The notes beneath the pieces were generated by a model. That model was not told the DNA's origin. It saw only the letters and a program-made list of their open reading frames with translations, and ran no database searches. A stretch of 64,000 bases of DNA from Hydractinia symbiolongicarpus (lineage: Eukaryota > Cnidaria > Hydrozoa > Anthoathecata > Hydractiniidae): NCBI RefSeq assembly GCF_029227915.1, contig NC_079877.1, positions 31,213,851 through 31,277,850 on the forward strand, read 5' to 3'. Shown piece by piece: positions 23,502 through 37,576 of the stretch (position 1 is the first letter of the stretch; each line of letters opens with the position of its first letter). The position numbers and the translations under genes were made by a program.

Positions 23502-26070
23502 CCAGCAATCATGTCGAAATAAGAAGAATGTTATTCCTTGGAGTCCAATTGGCTCATTTATCACATTTATAAGGTTACAGTCCAGAATCAGTTCAATTAA
23601 CTCCCTCAGTCAATCGTTTCACTGTTAAAAGCAATATAACTTAGTAATATCGGAAGAAAATCACTAAATACATGTTGGTACAAAAATGTGACGCAACCGT
23701 TGTTACTCAAACAGATTGACACCGTTAGAAAGTCAATGAAATGTAGTTTTTGAAACTGTCTCTATTTCTTCAGCGCGAACTAACGACTAGGATTCGCCCC
23801 ACAGTAAAAAATAACTTATTTATCTTAATTTTTTAATAAAGCGCTACCACAGCGCCCAGTGTAATCGCTGAGTTCCAGCAATCATGTCAAATTAAGAAGA
23901 ATGTTATTCCTTGGAGTCCAATAGGCTCATTTATCACATTTATAAGGTCACCGTCCAGAATCCGTTTAATTAATTCCCACAGTCAATCGTTTCACTGTTA
24001 AAAGCAATACAACTTATTAATGTCGGAAGAAAATCAGTAAATATATGTTGGTGCTAATATGTGACGCAACCGTTGCAACTCAAACGGATTGACACCGTTA
24101 AAAAGTCAATGAAATGTAGTTTTTGAAACTGTCTCTATTTCTTCAGCGCGAACTAACGGCTAGGATTGGTCCGAAAGTAAAAAATGACTTATTTATCTAA
24201 ATTTTTAAATAAAGCGCTACCACAGGGCCTAGTGTACTCGCTGAATTCCAGCAATCATGTCGAATTAAGAAGAATGTTATTCCTTGGAGTCCAATTGGCT
24301 CATTTATCACATTTATAAGGTCACAGTCCAGAATCAGTTCAATTAAGTCCCACAGTCAATCGTTTCACTGTTAAAAGCGATACAACTTAGTAATGTCGGA
24401 AGAAAATCACTAAATATATGTTGGTGCGAATATGTGACGCAACCGTTGCAACTCAAACGGATTGACACCGTTAGAAAGTCAATGAAATGTAGTTTTTGAA
24501 ACTGTCTCTATTTCTTCAGCGCGAACGAACGGCTAGGATTAGTCCGACAGTAAAAAATGACTTATTTATCTAAATTTTTAAATAAAGCGCTACAACAGGG
24601 CCTATTGTACTCGCTGAATTCCAGCAATCATGTCGAATTAAGAAGAATGTTATTCCTTGGAGTCCAATTGGCTCATTTATCACATTTATAAGGTCACAGT
24701 CCAGAATCAGTTCAATTAAGTCCCACAGTCAATCGTTTCACTGTTAAAAGCGATACAACTTAGCAATATCGGAAAAAAATCACTAAATAAATGTTGGTAC
24801 GAATATATGACGCAACCGTTGTAACTCAAACGGATTGACACCGTTAGAAAGTCATTGAAATGTAGTTTTTAAAACTGTCTCTCTTTTTCAGCGCGCGATA
24901 ACGGCCAGGATTGGTCCCACAGTAAGAGAAGACTTATTTATCTACATTTTTAGGGAAAGCGCTACCACAGAGCCTAGTGTAATCGCTGAAATCCAGCAAT
25001 CATGCCATATTACGAAGAATGTTATTCCTTGGAGTCCAATAGGCTCATTTATCACATTTATAAGGTCACAGTCCAGAATCAGTTCAATTAACTCCCTCAG
25101 TCAATCCTTTCACTGTTAAAAGCAATACAACTTAGTAATATCGGAAGAAAATCACTAAATACATGTTGGTACGAATATGTGACGCAACCGTTGTAACTCA
25201 AACGGATTGACACCGTTAGAAAGTCAATGAAATGTATTTTTTGAAACTGTCTCTATTTCTTCAGCGCAAACTAACGACTAGGATTCGCCCCACAGTAAAA
25301 AAATGACTTATTTATCTTAATTTTTTAGTAAAGCGCTACCACAGAGCCCAGTGTAATCGCTGAGTTCCAGCAATCATGTCAAATTAAGAAGAATGTTATT
25401 CCTTGGAGAACAATTGGCTCATTTTTCACAGTTAGAAGGTCACAGTCCAGAATAAGTTTAATTAATTCCCACAGTCAATCGTTCACTGTTAAAAGCAATA
25501 CAACTTAGTAATGTCGGAAGAAAATCACTAAATACATGTTGGTGCGAATATGTGACATAACCGCTGCAACTCAAATGGATTAAAACTGTGAGAAAGTCAA
25601 TGAAATGTAGTTTTTGAAACTGTCTCTATTTCTTCAGCGCGAACTAACGACTAGGATTCGCCCCACAGAAAAAAATAACTTATTTATCTTAATTTTTTAA
25701 TAAAGCGCTACCACAGCTCCCAGTGTAATCGCTGAGTTCCAGCAATCATGTCAAATTAAGAAGAATGTTATTCCTTGGAGTCCAATAGGCTCATTTATCA
25801 CATTTATAAGGTCACAGTCCAGAATCAGTTTAATTAATTCCCACAGTCAATCGTTTCACTGTTAAAAGCAATACAACTTAGTAATGTCGGAAGAAAATCA
25901 CTAAATATATGTTGGTGCGAATATGTGACGCAACCGTTGCAACTCAAACGGATTGACACCGTTAGAAAGTCAATGAAATGTAGTTTTTGAAACTGTCTCT
26001 ATTTCTTCAGCGCGAACTAACGGCTAGGATTGGTCCGAAAGTAAAAAATGACTTATTTATCTAAATTTTT

Positions 26071-29000
26071 AAACAAAGCGCAACCACAGAGCGTAATGTA
26101 ATTGCTGAATTCCAGCAATCATGTCAAATTAAGAAGAATGTTATTCCTTGGAGACCAATTGCCTCATTTATCACATTAATAAGGTCACAGTCCAGAATCA
26201 GTTCAATTAATTCCTACAGTCAATCGTTTCACTGTTAAAAGCAATACAACTTAGTAATATCGGAAGAAAAACACTAAATACATGTTGGTACGAATATGTG
26301 ACGCAACCGTTGTAACTCAAACGGATTTACGCCGATAGAAAGTCAATGAAATGTAGTCTTTGGAACTGTTCCTAATTATTCAGCGCGTGCTAACGGCCAG
26401 GATTGGTCCCACAGTAAGAAAAGACTTATTTATCTACATTTTTAGGTAAAGCACTACCACAGAGCCTAGTGTAATCGCTGAAATCCAGTAATCATGTCAT
26501 ATTAAGAAGAATGTTATTCCTTGGAGTCCAATAGGCTCATTTATCACATTTATAAGGTCACAGTCCAGAATCAGTTTAATTAATTCCCACAGTCAATCGT
26601 TTCACTGTTAAAAGCAATACAACTTAGTAATGTCGGAAGAAAATAACTAAATATATGTTGGTGCGAATATGTGACGCAACCGTTGCATCTCAAATGGATT
26701 GACACCGTTAAAAAGTCAATGAAATGTAGTTTTTGAAACTGTCTCTATTTCTTCAGCGCGAACTAACGACTAGGATTCGTCCCACAGTAAAAAATGACTT
26801 ATTTATCTTAATTTTTTAATAAAGCGCTACCACAGCGCCCAGTGTAATCGCTGAGTTCCAGCAATCATGTCAAATTAAGAAGAATGTAATTCCTTGGAGA
26901 ACAATTGGCTCATTTTTCACATTTATAAGGTTACAGTCCAGAATCAGTTCAATTAACTCCCTCAGTCAATCGTTTCACTGTTAAAAGCAATACAACTTAG
27001 TAATATCGGAAGAAAATCACTAAATACATGTTGGTACAAAAATGTGACGCAACCGTTGTAACTCAAACAGATTGACACCGTTAGAAATTCAATGAAATGT
27101 AGTTTTTGAAACTGTCTCTATTTCTTCAGCGCGAACTAACGACTAGGATTCGCCCCACAGTAAAAAATAACTTATTTATCTTAATTTTTTAATAAAGCGC
27201 TACCACAGCGCCCAGTGTAATCGCTGAGTTCCAGCAATCATGTCAAATTAAGAAGAATGTTATTCCTTGGAGTCCAATAGGCTCATTTATCACATTTATA
27301 AGGTCACAGTCCAGAATCCGTTTAATTAATTCCCACAGTCAATCGTTTCACTGTTAAAAGCAATACAACTTATTAATGTCGGAAGAAAATCAGTAAATAT
27401 ATGTTGGTGCTAATATGTGACGCAACCGTTGCAACTCAAACGGATTGACACCGTTAAAAAGTCAATGAAATGTAGTTTTTGAAACTGTCTCTATTTCTTC
27501 AGCGCGAACTAACGGCTAGGATTGGTCCGAAAGTAAAAAATGACTTATTTATCTAAATTTTTAAATAAAGCGCTACCACAGGGCCTAGTGTACTCGCTGA
27601 ATTCCAGCAATCATGTCGAATTAAGAAGAATGTTATTCCTTGGAGTCCAATTGGCTCATTTATCACATTTATAAGGTCACAGTCCAGAATCAGTTCAATT
27701 AAGTCCCACAGTCAATCGTTTCACTGTTAAAAGCGATACAACTTAGTAATGTCGGAAGAAAATCACTAAATATATGTTGGTGCGAATATGTGACGCAACC
27801 GTTGCAACTCAAACGGATTGACACCGTTAGAAAGTCAATGAAATGTAGTTTTTGAAACTGTCTCTATTTCTTCAGCGCGAACGAACGGCTAGGATTAGTC
27901 CGACAGTAAAAAATGACATATTTATCTAAATTTTTAAATAAAGCGCTACAACAGGGCCTATTGTACTCGCTGAATTCCAGCAATCATGTCGAAATAAGAA
28001 GAATGTTATTCCTTGGAGTCCAATTGGCTCATTTATCACATTTATAAGGTTACAGTCCAGAATCAGTTCAATTAACTCCCTCAGTCAATCGTTTCACTGT
28101 TAAAAGCAATATAACTTAGTAATATCGGAAGAAAATCACTAAATACATGTTGGTACAAAAATGTGACGCAACCGTTGTTACTCAAACAGATTGACACCGT
28201 TAGAAAGTCAATGAAATGTAGTTTTTGAAACTGTCTCTATTTCTTCAGCGCGAACTAACGACTAGGATTCGCCCCACAGTAAAAAATAACTTATTTATCT
28301 TAATTTTTTAATAAAGCGCTACCACAGCGCCCAGTGTAATCGCTGAGTTCCAGCAATCATGTCAAATTAAGAAGAATGTTATTCCTTGGAGTCCAATAGG
28401 CTCATTTATCACATTTATAAGGTCACCGTCCAGAATCCGTTTAATTAATTCCCACAGTCAATCGTTTCACTGTTAAAAGCAATACAACTTATTAATGTCG
28501 GAAGAAAATCAGTAAATATATGTTGGTGCTAATATGTGACGCAACCGTTGCAACTCAAACGGATTGACACCGTTAAAAAGTCAATGAAATGTAGTTTTTG
28601 AAACTGTCTCTATTTCTTCAGCGCGAACTAACGGCTAGGATTGGTCCGAAAGTAAAAAATGACTTATTTATCTAAATTTTTAAATAAAGCGCTACCACAG
28701 GGCCTAGTGTACTCGCTGAATTCCAGCAATCATGTCGAATTAAGAAGAATGTTATTCCTTGGAGTCCAATTGGCTCATTTATCACATTTATAAGGTCACA
28801 GTCCAGAATCAGTTCAATTAAGTCCCACAGTCAATCGTTTCACTGTTAAAAGCGATACAACTTAGTAATGTCGGAAGAAAATCACTAAATATATGTTGGT
28901 GCGAATATGTGACGCAACCGTTGCAACTCAAACGGATTGACACCGTTAGAAAGTCAATGAAATGTAGTTTTTGAAACTGTCTCTATTTCTTCAGCGCGAA

Positions 29001-30545
29001 CGAACGGCTAGGATTAGTCCGACAGTAAAAAATGACTTATTTATCTAAATTTTTAAATAAAGCGCTACAACAGGGCCTATTGTACTCGCTGAATTCCAGC
29101 AATCATGTCGAATTAAGAAGAATGTTATTCCTTGGAGTCCAATTGGCTCATTTATCACATTTATAAGGTCACAGTCCAGAATCAGTTCAATTAAGTCCCA
29201 CAGTCAATCGTTTCACTGTTAAAAGCGATACAACTTAGCAATATCGGAAAAAAATCACTAAATAAATGTTGGTACGAATATATGACGCAACCGTTGTAAC
29301 TCAAACGGATTGACACCGTTAGAAAGTCATTGAAATGTAGTTTTTAAAACTGTCTCTCTTTTTCAGCGCGCGATAACGGCCAGGATTGGTCCCACAGTAA
29401 GAGAAGACTTATTTATCTACATTTTTAGGGAAAGCGCTACCACAGAGCCTAGTGTAATCGCTGAAATCCAGCAATCATGCCATATTACGAAGAATGTTAT
29501 TCCTTGGAGTCCAATAGGCTCATTTATCACATTTATAAGGTCACAGTCCAGAATCAGTTCAATTAACTCCCTCAGTCAATCCTTTCACTGTTAAAAGCAA
29601 TACAACTTAGTAATATCGGAAGAAAATCACTAAATACATGTTGGTACGAATATGTGACGCAACCGTTGTAACTCAAACGGATTGACACCGTTAGAAAGTC
29701 AATGAAATGTATTTTTTGAAACTGTCTCTATTTCTTCAGCGCAAACTAACGACTAGGATTCGCCCCACAGTAAAAAAATGACTTATTTATCTTAATTTTT
29801 TAGTAAAGCGCTACCACAGAGCCCAGTGTAATCGCTGAGTTCCAGCAATCATGTCAAATTAAGAAGAATGTTATTCCTTGGAGAACAATTGGCTCATTTT
29901 TCACAGTTAGAAGGTCACAGTCCAGAATAAGTTTAATTAATTCCCACAGTCAATCGTTCACTGTTAAAAGCAATACAACTTAGTAATGTCGGAAGAAAAT
30001 CACTAAATACATGTTGGTGCGAATATGTGACATAACCGCTGCAACTCAAATGGATTAAAACTGTGAGAAAGTCAATGAAATGTAGTTTTTGAAACTGTCT
30101 CTATTTCTTCAGCGCGAACTAACGACTAGGATTCGCCCCACAGAAAAAAATAACTTATTTATCTTAATTTTTTAATAAAGCGCTACCACAGCTCCCAGTG
30201 TAATCGCTGAGTTCCAGCAATCATGTCAAATTAAGAAGAATGTTATTCCTTGGAGTCCAATAGGCTCATTTATCACATTTATAAGGTCACAGTCCAGAAT
30301 CAGTTTAATTAATTCCCACAGTCAATCGTTTCACTGTTAAAAGCAATACAACTTAGTAATGTCGGAAGAAAATCACTAAATATATGTTGGTGCGAATATG
30401 TGACGCAACCGTTGCAACTCAAACGGATTGACACCGTTAGAAAGTCAATGAAATGTAGTTTTTGAAACTGTCTCTATTTCTTCAGCGCGAACTAACGGCT
30501 AGGATTGGTCCGAAAGTAAAAAATGACTTATTTATCTAAATTTTT
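26071..30545 (+). repeat. 12-monomer higher-order repeat, copy 2 (4475 bp)
   Basis: Monomer starts 26112, 26485, 26858, 27231, 27604, 27977, 28350, 28723, 29096, 29468, 29842 and 30214, each 4475 bp after its partner in copy 1, including the odd monomer lengths (372, 374, 372). The entry junction lies in the AT-rich tail between about 26049 and 26070; left of it the sequence follows one monomer class and right of it another (TAAACAAAG). At the exit, about 30546, the same spot reads TAAATAAAG, so a third copy does not follow in phase. Very few substitutions separate the copies, which indicates recent duplication. Confidence 0.88.
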
Positions 30546-31330
30546 AAATAAAGCGCTACCACAGGGCCTAGTGTACTCGCTGAATTCCAGCAATCATGTC
30601 GAATTAAGAAGAATGTTATTCCTTGGAGAACAATTGGCTCATTTTTCACAGTTAGAAGGTCACAGTCCAGAATAAGTTTAATTAATTCCCACAGTCAATC
30701 GTTCACTGTTAAAAGCAATACAACTTAGTAATGTCGGAAGAAAATCACTAAATACATGTTGGTGCGAATATGTGACATAACCGCTGCAACTCAAATGGAT
30801 TAAAACTGTGAGAAAGTCAATGAAATGTAGTTTTTGAAACTGTCTCTATTTCTTCAGCGCGAAATAACGACTAGGATTCGCCCCACAGAAAAAAAAAATT
30901 ATTTATCTTAATTTTTTAATAAAGCGCTACCACAGCGCCCAGTGTAATCGCTGAGTTCCAGCAATCATGTCAAATTAAGAAGAATGTTATTCCTTGGAGT
31001 CCAATAGGCTCATTTATCACATTTATAAGGTCACAGTCCAGAATCAGTTTAATTAATTCCCAGAGTCAATCGTTTCACTGTTAAAAGCAATACAACTTAG
31101 TAATGTCGGAAGAAAATCACTAAATATATGTTGGTGCGAATATGTGACGCAACCGTTGCAACTCAAACGGATTGACACCGTTAGAAAGTCAATGAAATGT
31201 AGTTTTTGAAACTGTCTCTATTTCTTCAGCGCGAACTAACGGCTAGGATTGGTCCGAAGGTAAAAAATGACTTATTTATCTAAATTTTTAAATAAAGCGC
31301 TACCACAGGGCCTAGTGTACTCGCTGAATT
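29842..31330 (+). repeat. Local dimer duplication at the end of the 12-mer (745 bp)
   Basis: Monomers 29842 and 30214 are repeated as 30587 and 30958. The pair shares CACAGTTAGAAGG (29903 and 30648), GAATAAGTTTAATT, the missing T in CGTTCACTG, GACATAACCGCTGC and GGATTAAAACTGTGAG. Copy 2 differs by an A-rich change near 30888 (a run of about ten A before TTATTTATC) and by GAAATAACGACTAGG, which makes monomer 30587 only 371 bp long. The duplication begins about 30615, because the first bases of 30587 still match a different monomer class. Confidence 0.8.
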
Positions 31331-33197
31331 CCAGCAATCATGTCGAATTAAGAAGAATGTTATTCCTTGGAGTCCAATTGGCTCATTTATCACATTTATA
31401 AGGTCACAGTCCAGAATCAGTTCAATTAAGTCCCACAGTCAATCGTTTCATTGTTAAAAGCGATACAACTTAGTAATATCGGAAAAAAATCACTAAATAA
31501 ATGTTGGTACGAATATATGACGCAACCGTTGTAACTCAAACGGATTGACACCGTTAGAAAGTCATTGAAATGTAGTTTTTAAAACTGTCTCTTTTTCTTC
31601 AGCGCGCGATAACGGCCAGGATTGGTCCCACAGTAAGAGAAGACTTATTTATCTACATTTTTAGGTAAAGCGCTACCACAGAGCCTAGTGTAATCGCTGA
31701 AATCCAGCAATCATGCCATATTACGAAGAATGTTATTCCTTGGAGTCCAATAGGTTCATTTATCACATTTATAAGGTCACAGTCCAGAATCAGTTCAATT
31801 AACTCCCTCAGTCAATCCTTTCACTGTTAAAAGCAATACAACTTAGTAATATCGGAAGAAAATCACTAAATACATGTTGGTACGAATATGTGACGCAACC
31901 GTTGTAACTCAAACGGAATAACACCGTTAAAAAGTCAATGAAATGTATTTTTTGAAACTGTCTCTATTTCTTCAGCGCAAACTAACGACTAGGATTCGCC
32001 CCACAGTAAAAAAATGACTTATTTATCTTAATTTTTTAGTAAAGCACTACCACAGAGCCCAGTGTAATCGCTGAGTTCCAGCAATCATGTCAAATTAAGA
32101 AGAATGTAATTCCTTGGTGAACAATTGGCTCATGTTTCACATTTATAAGGTTACAGTCCAGAATCAGTTCAATTAACTCCCTCAGTCAATCCTTTCACTG
32201 TTAAAAGCAATACAACTTAGTAATATCGGAAGAAAATCACTATATACATGTTGGTACGAATATGTGACACAACCGTTGTAACTCAAACGGATTGACACCG
32301 TTAGAAAGTCAATGAAATGTAGTTTTTGAAACTGTCTCTATTTCTTCAGCGCAAACTAACGACTAGGATTCGCCCCACAGTAAAAAAATGACTTATTTAT
32401 CTTAATTTTTTAATAAGGCGCTACCACAGCGCCCAGTTAAATCGCTGAGTTCCAGCAATCATGTCAAATTAAGAAGAATGTTAGTTCTTGTATTCAAACT
32501 GGCTCATTTATCACATTTATAAGGTCAAAGTCCAAAATCAGTTCAATTAAGTCCCACAGTCAAACGTTTCACTGCTAAAAGCGATGCAACCTAGTAATAT
32601 CCGAATACTATCGCTAAATACATGTTGGTACGAATACGTGACGCAACCGTTGTAACTCAAACAGATTGACACCGTTAGAAAGTCAATGAAATGTAGTTTT
32701 TGAAACTGTCTCTATTTCTTCAGCGCGCGATAACGGTTAGGATTGGTATCACTGCAAAAAATACCTTATTTATCTTATTTTTTTAACAAAGCGCTACCAC
32801 AGAGCCTAAGGTAATCGCTGAATTCTGGCAATCATGTCAAATTAAGAAGAATGTTATTCCTTGGAGACCAATTGGCTCATTTATCACATTTATAAGGTCA
32901 CAGTCCAGAATCAGTTTAATTAATTTCCACAGTCACTCGTTTCACTGTTAGAAACAATACAACTTAGTAATGTTGGAAGAAAATCACTAAATACATGTTG
33001 ATGCGAATATGTGACGCAACCGTTGCAACTCAAACGGATTGACACCGTTAGAAAGTCAATGAAATGTAGTTTTTGAAACTGTCTCTATTTCTTCAGCGCG
33101 AACTAACGACTAGGATTCGTCCCACAGTAAAAAATGACTTATTTATCTTAATTTTTTAGTAAAGCGCTACCACAGAGCCCAGTGTAATCTCTGAGTT

Positions 33198-33479
33198 CCA
33201 GCAATCATGTCAAATTAAAAAGAATGTTATTCCTTGGAGAACAATTGGCTCATTTATCACATTTATAAGGTCACAGTCCAGAATCAGTTTAATTAATTCC
33301 CACAGTCAATCGTTTCACTGTTAAAAGCAATACAACTTAGTAATGTCGGAAGAAAATCACTAAATACATGTTGGTGCGAATATGTGACGCAACCGTTGCA
33401 ACTCAAACGGATTGACACCGTTAGAAAGTCAATGAAATGTAGTTTTTGAAACTGTTCCTAATTTTTCAGAGCGTGCATT
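33198..33479 (+). repeat. Truncated monomer (282 bp) with a 91-bp internal deletion
   Basis: This monomer is normal up to the CAG(A)GCGTGC block at about 33475 and then runs directly into ATTCCAGCAATCATC, the start of the next monomer. Compared with the same class at 19026 or 21264, 91 bases are missing: the rest of the TAACGGCCAGG block, the AT-rich tail and the AGCGC region. The flanks show no long direct repeat at the break, so simple slippage is not obvious. The next register mark is also altered (ATCATCTCG instead of ATCATGTCG). It is the only large indel in about 172 monomers and does not recur elsewhere in the window. Confidence 0.93.
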
Positions 33480-36400
33480 CCAGCAATCATCTCGAATTAA
33501 GAAGAATGTTATTCCTTGGAGTCCAATTGGCTCATTTATCACATTTATAAGGTCACAGTCCAGAATCAGTTCAATTAAGTCCCACAGTCAATCGCTTCAC
33601 TGTTAAAAGCGATACAACTTAGTAATGTCGGAAGAAAATCACTAAATATATGTTGGTGCGAATATGTGACGCAACCGTTGCAACTCCAACGGATTGACAC
33701 CGTTAGAAAGTCAATGAAATGTAGTTTTTGAAACTGTCTCTATTTCTTCAGCGCGAACTAACGGCTAGGATTAGTCCGACAGTAAAAAATGACTTATTTA
33801 TCTAAATTTTTAAATAAAGCGCTACCACAGGGCCTATTGTACCCGCTGAATTCCAGCAATCATGTCGAATTAAGAAGAATGTTATTCCTTGGAGTCCAAT
33901 TGGCTCATTTATCACATTTATAAGGTCACAGTCCAGAATCAGTTCAATTAACTCCCTAGTCAATCGTTTCACTGTTAAAAGCGATGCAACCTAGTAACAT
34001 CCGAATACTATCGCTAAATACATGTTGGTACGAATATGTGACGCAACCGTTGTAACTCAAACGGATTGACACCGTTAGAAAGTCAATGAAATGTATTTTT
34101 TGAAACTGTCTCTATTTCTTCAGCGCAAATTAAGGACTAGGATTCGTCCCACAGTAAAAAAATGACTTATTTATCTTCATTTTTTAGTAAAGCGCTACCA
34201 CAGAGCCCAGTGTAATCGCTGAGTTCCAGCAATCATGTCAAATTAAGAAGAATGTTATTCCTTGGAGAACAATTGGCTCATTTTTCACAGTTAGAAGGTC
34301 ACAGTCCAGAATAAGTTTAATTAATTCCCACAGTCAATCGTTCACTGTTAAAAGCAATACAACTTAGTAATGTCGGAAGAAAATTACTAAATACATGTTG
34401 GTGCGAATATGTGACGTAACCGCTGCAACTCAAATGGATTAAAACTGTGAGAAAGTCAATGAAATGTAGTTTTTGAAACTGTCTCTATTTCTTCAGCGCG
34501 AACTAACGACTAGGATTCGCCCCACAGTAAAAAATAACTTATTTATCTTAATTTTTTAATGAAGCGCTACCACAGCGCCCAGTGTAATCGCTGAGTTCCA
34601 GCAATCATGTCAAATTAAGAAGAATGTTATTCCTTGGAGTCCAATAGGCTCATTTATCACATTTATAAGGTCACAGTCCAGAATCAGTTTAATTAATTCC
34701 CACAGTCAATCGTTTCACTGTTAAAAGCAATACAACTTAGTAATGTCGGAAGAAAATCACTAAATATATGTTGGTGCGAATATGTGACGCAACCGTTGCA
34801 ACTCAAATGGATTGACACCGTTAGAAAGTCAATGAAATGTAGTTTTTGAAACTGTCTCTATTTCTTCAGCGCGAACTAACGGCTAGGATTGGTCCGAAAG
34901 TAAAAAAAGACTTATTTATCTAAATTTTTAAATAAAGCGCTACCACAGGGCCTAGTGTACTCGCTGTATTCAAGCAATCATGTCGAATTAGGAAGAATGT
35001 TATCCTTGGAGTCCAATTGGCTCATTTATCACATTTATAAGGTCACAGTCCAGAATCAGTTCAATTAAGTCCCACAGTCAATCGTTTCACTGTTAAAAGC
35101 GATACAACTTAGTAATGTCGGAAGAAAATCACTAAATATATGTTGGTGCGAATATGTGACGCAACCGTTGCAACTCAAACGGATTGACACCGTTAGAAAG
35201 TCAATGAAATGTAGTTTTTGAAACTGTCTCTATTTCTTCAGCGCGAACTAACGGCTAGGATTGGTCCGACAGTAAAAAATGACTTATTTATCTAAATTTT
35301 TAAATAAAGCGCTACCACAGGGCCTATTGTACTCGCTGAATTCCAGCAATCATGTCGAATTAAGAAGAATGTTATTCCTTGGAGTCCAATTGGCTCATTT
35401 ATCACATTTATAAGGTCACAGTCCAGAATCAGTTCAATTAAGTCCCACAGTCAATCGTTTCACTGTTAAAAGCGATACAACTTAGTAATATCGGAAAAAA
35501 ATCACTAAATAAATGTTGGTACGAATATATGACGCAACCGTTGTAACTCAAACGGATTGACACCGTTAAAAAGTCAATGAAATGTATTTTTTGAAACTGT
35601 CTCTATTTCTTCAGCGCAAACTAACGACTAGGATTCGCCCCACAGTAAAAAAATGACTTATTTATCTTAATTTTTTAGTAAAGCGCTACCACGGAGCCCA
35701 GTGTAATCGCTGAGTTCCAGCAATCATGTCAAATTAAGAAGAATGTTATTCCTTGAAGAACAATTGGCTCATTTTTCACAGTTAGAAGGTCACAGTCCAG
35801 AATCAGTTTAATTAATTCCCACAGTCAATCGTTCACTGTTAAAAGCAATACAACTTAGTAATGTCGGAAGAAAATCACTAAGTACATGTTGGTGCGAATA
35901 TGTGACGTAACCGCTGCAACTCAAATGGATTAAAACTGTGAGAAAGTCAATGAAATGTAGTTTTTGAAACTGTCTCTATTTCTTCAGCGCGAACTACCGA
36001 CTAGGATTCGTCCCACAGTAAAAAATGACTTATTTATCTTAATTTTTTAATAAAGCGCTACCACAGCGCCCAGTGTAATCGCTGAGTTCCAGCAATCATG
36101 TCAAATTAAGAAGAATGTTATTCCTTGGAGAACAACTGGCTCATTTTTCACATTGATAAGGTCACAGTCCAGAATCATTTCAATTAACTCCCTAGTCAAT
36201 CGTTTCACTGTTAAAAGCGATGCAACCTAGTAATATCCGAATACTATCGCTAAATACATGTTGGTACGAATATGTGACGCAACCGTTGTAACTCAAACGG
36301 ATTTAAACCCCTATAAAGTCAATGAAATGTAGTCTTTGAAACTGTTCCTATTTGTTCAGCGCGTGCTAACGGCCAGGATTGGTCTCACAGTAAGAAAAGA

Positions 36401-37207
36401 CTTATTTATCTAAGTTTCTAAATAAAGTGCTACCACAGAGCATAATGTAATCGCTGAATTCCAGCAATCATATCAAATTAGGAAGAATGTAATTCCTTGG
36501 TGAACAATTGGCTCATGTTTCACATTTATAAGGTTACAGTCCAGAATCAGTTCAATTAACTCCCTCAGTCAATCCTTTCACTGTTAAAAGCAATACAACT
36601 TAGTAATATCGGAAGAAAATCACTATATACATGTTGGTACGAATATGTGACACAACCGTTGTAACTCAAACGGATTGACACCGTTAGAAAGTCAATGAAA
36701 TGTAGTTTTTGAAACTGTCTCTATTTCTTCAGCGCAAACTAACGACTAGGATTCGCCCCACAGTAAAAAAATGACTTATTTATCTTAATTTTTTAATAAG
36801 GCGCTACCACAGCACCCAGTTAAATCGCTGAGTTCCAGCAATCATGTCAAATTAAGAAGAATGTTAGTTCTTGTATTCAAACTGGCTCATTTATCACATT
36901 TATAAGGTCAAAGTCCAAAATCAGTTCAATTAAGTTCCACAGTCAAACGTTTCACTGCTAAAAGCGATGCAACCTAGTAATATCCGAATACTATCGCTAA
37001 ATACATGTTGGTACGAATACGTGACGCAACCGTTGTAACTCAAACAGATTGACCCCGTTAGAAAGTCAATGAAATGTAGTTTTTGAAACTGTCTCTATTT
37101 CTTCAGCGCGCGATAACGGTTAGGATTGGTATCACTGCAAAAAATACCTTATTTATCTTATTTTTTTAACAAAGCGCTACCACAGAGCCTAAGGTAATCG
37201 CTGAATT

Positions 37208-37576
37208 CTGGCAATCATGTCAAATTAAGAAGAATGTTATTCCTTGGAGAACAATTGGCTCATTTATCACATTTATAAGGTCACAGTCCAGAATCAGTTT
37301 AATTAATTCCCACAGTCAATCGTTTCACTGTTAAAAGCAATACAACTTAGTAATGTCGGAAGAAAATCACTAAATACATGTTGGTGCGAATATGTGACGC
37401 AACCGTTGCAACTCAAACGGATTGACACCGTTAGTCAATGAAATGTAGTTTTTGAAACTGTCTCTATTTCTTAAGCGCGAACTAACGACTAGGATTCGTC
37501 CCACAGTAAAAAATACCTTATTTATCTTATTTTTTTAACAAAGCGCTACCACAGAGCCTAAGGTAATCGCTGAATT
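37208..37576 (+). repeat. Monomer with a 4-bp deletion (369 bp)
   Basis: The usual CACCGTTAGAAAGTCAATG is shortened to CACCGTTAGTCAATG near 37427, removing four bases next to the CCGTT element. The flanking bases AG permit a short-repeat slippage explanation. No other monomer in the window shows this deletion, so it makes a good single-locus marker. Confidence 0.9.

Larger units (their letters stand above)
22756..24692 (+). repeat. Tandem trimer nested inside the 12-mer (1119 bp offset)
   Basis: Monomers 22756, 23129 and the first part of 23502 are repeated 1119 bp (3 x 373) further on as 23875, 24248 and 24621. Shared rare variants: GGTCACCGTCCAGAATCCG (22828 and 23947), GTGCTAATATGTG in 22756 and 23875, GAACGAACGG (23404 and 24523), CTACAACAGGGCC. 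The same trimer pair is present in the second 12-mer copy at 28350 onward, but there the first member reads GGTCACAGTCC with CCG kept (about 27301), so the CACCG change is shared by three of the four trimer copies. Confidence 0.82.
21596..26070 (+). repeat. 12-monomer higher-order repeat, copy 1 (4475 bp)
   Basis: Monomer starts 21637, 22010, 22383, 22756, 23129, 23502, 23875, 24248, 24621, 24993, 25367 and 25739. Diagnostic variants recur 4475 bp downstream: TAAACAAAGCGC (21595 and 26070), GAACGAACGG (23404 and 27879; 24523 and 28998), a one-base-shorter CTCTCTTTTTCAGC near 24879 and 29354, and the CACAGTTAGAAGG variant with GACATAACCGCTGC in monomers 25367 and 29842. The first monomer is a B type from the dimer block, so this unit captured the edge of the neighbouring HOR. 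A tandem trimer is nested inside (separate entry). Confidence 0.88.

Noticed and set aside
30880-30900. Transposon poly-A tail near the A-rich run.
   Set aside because: It is a local expansion of the normal A run in the monomer tail; the monomer continues on both sides without an insertion or target-site duplication.
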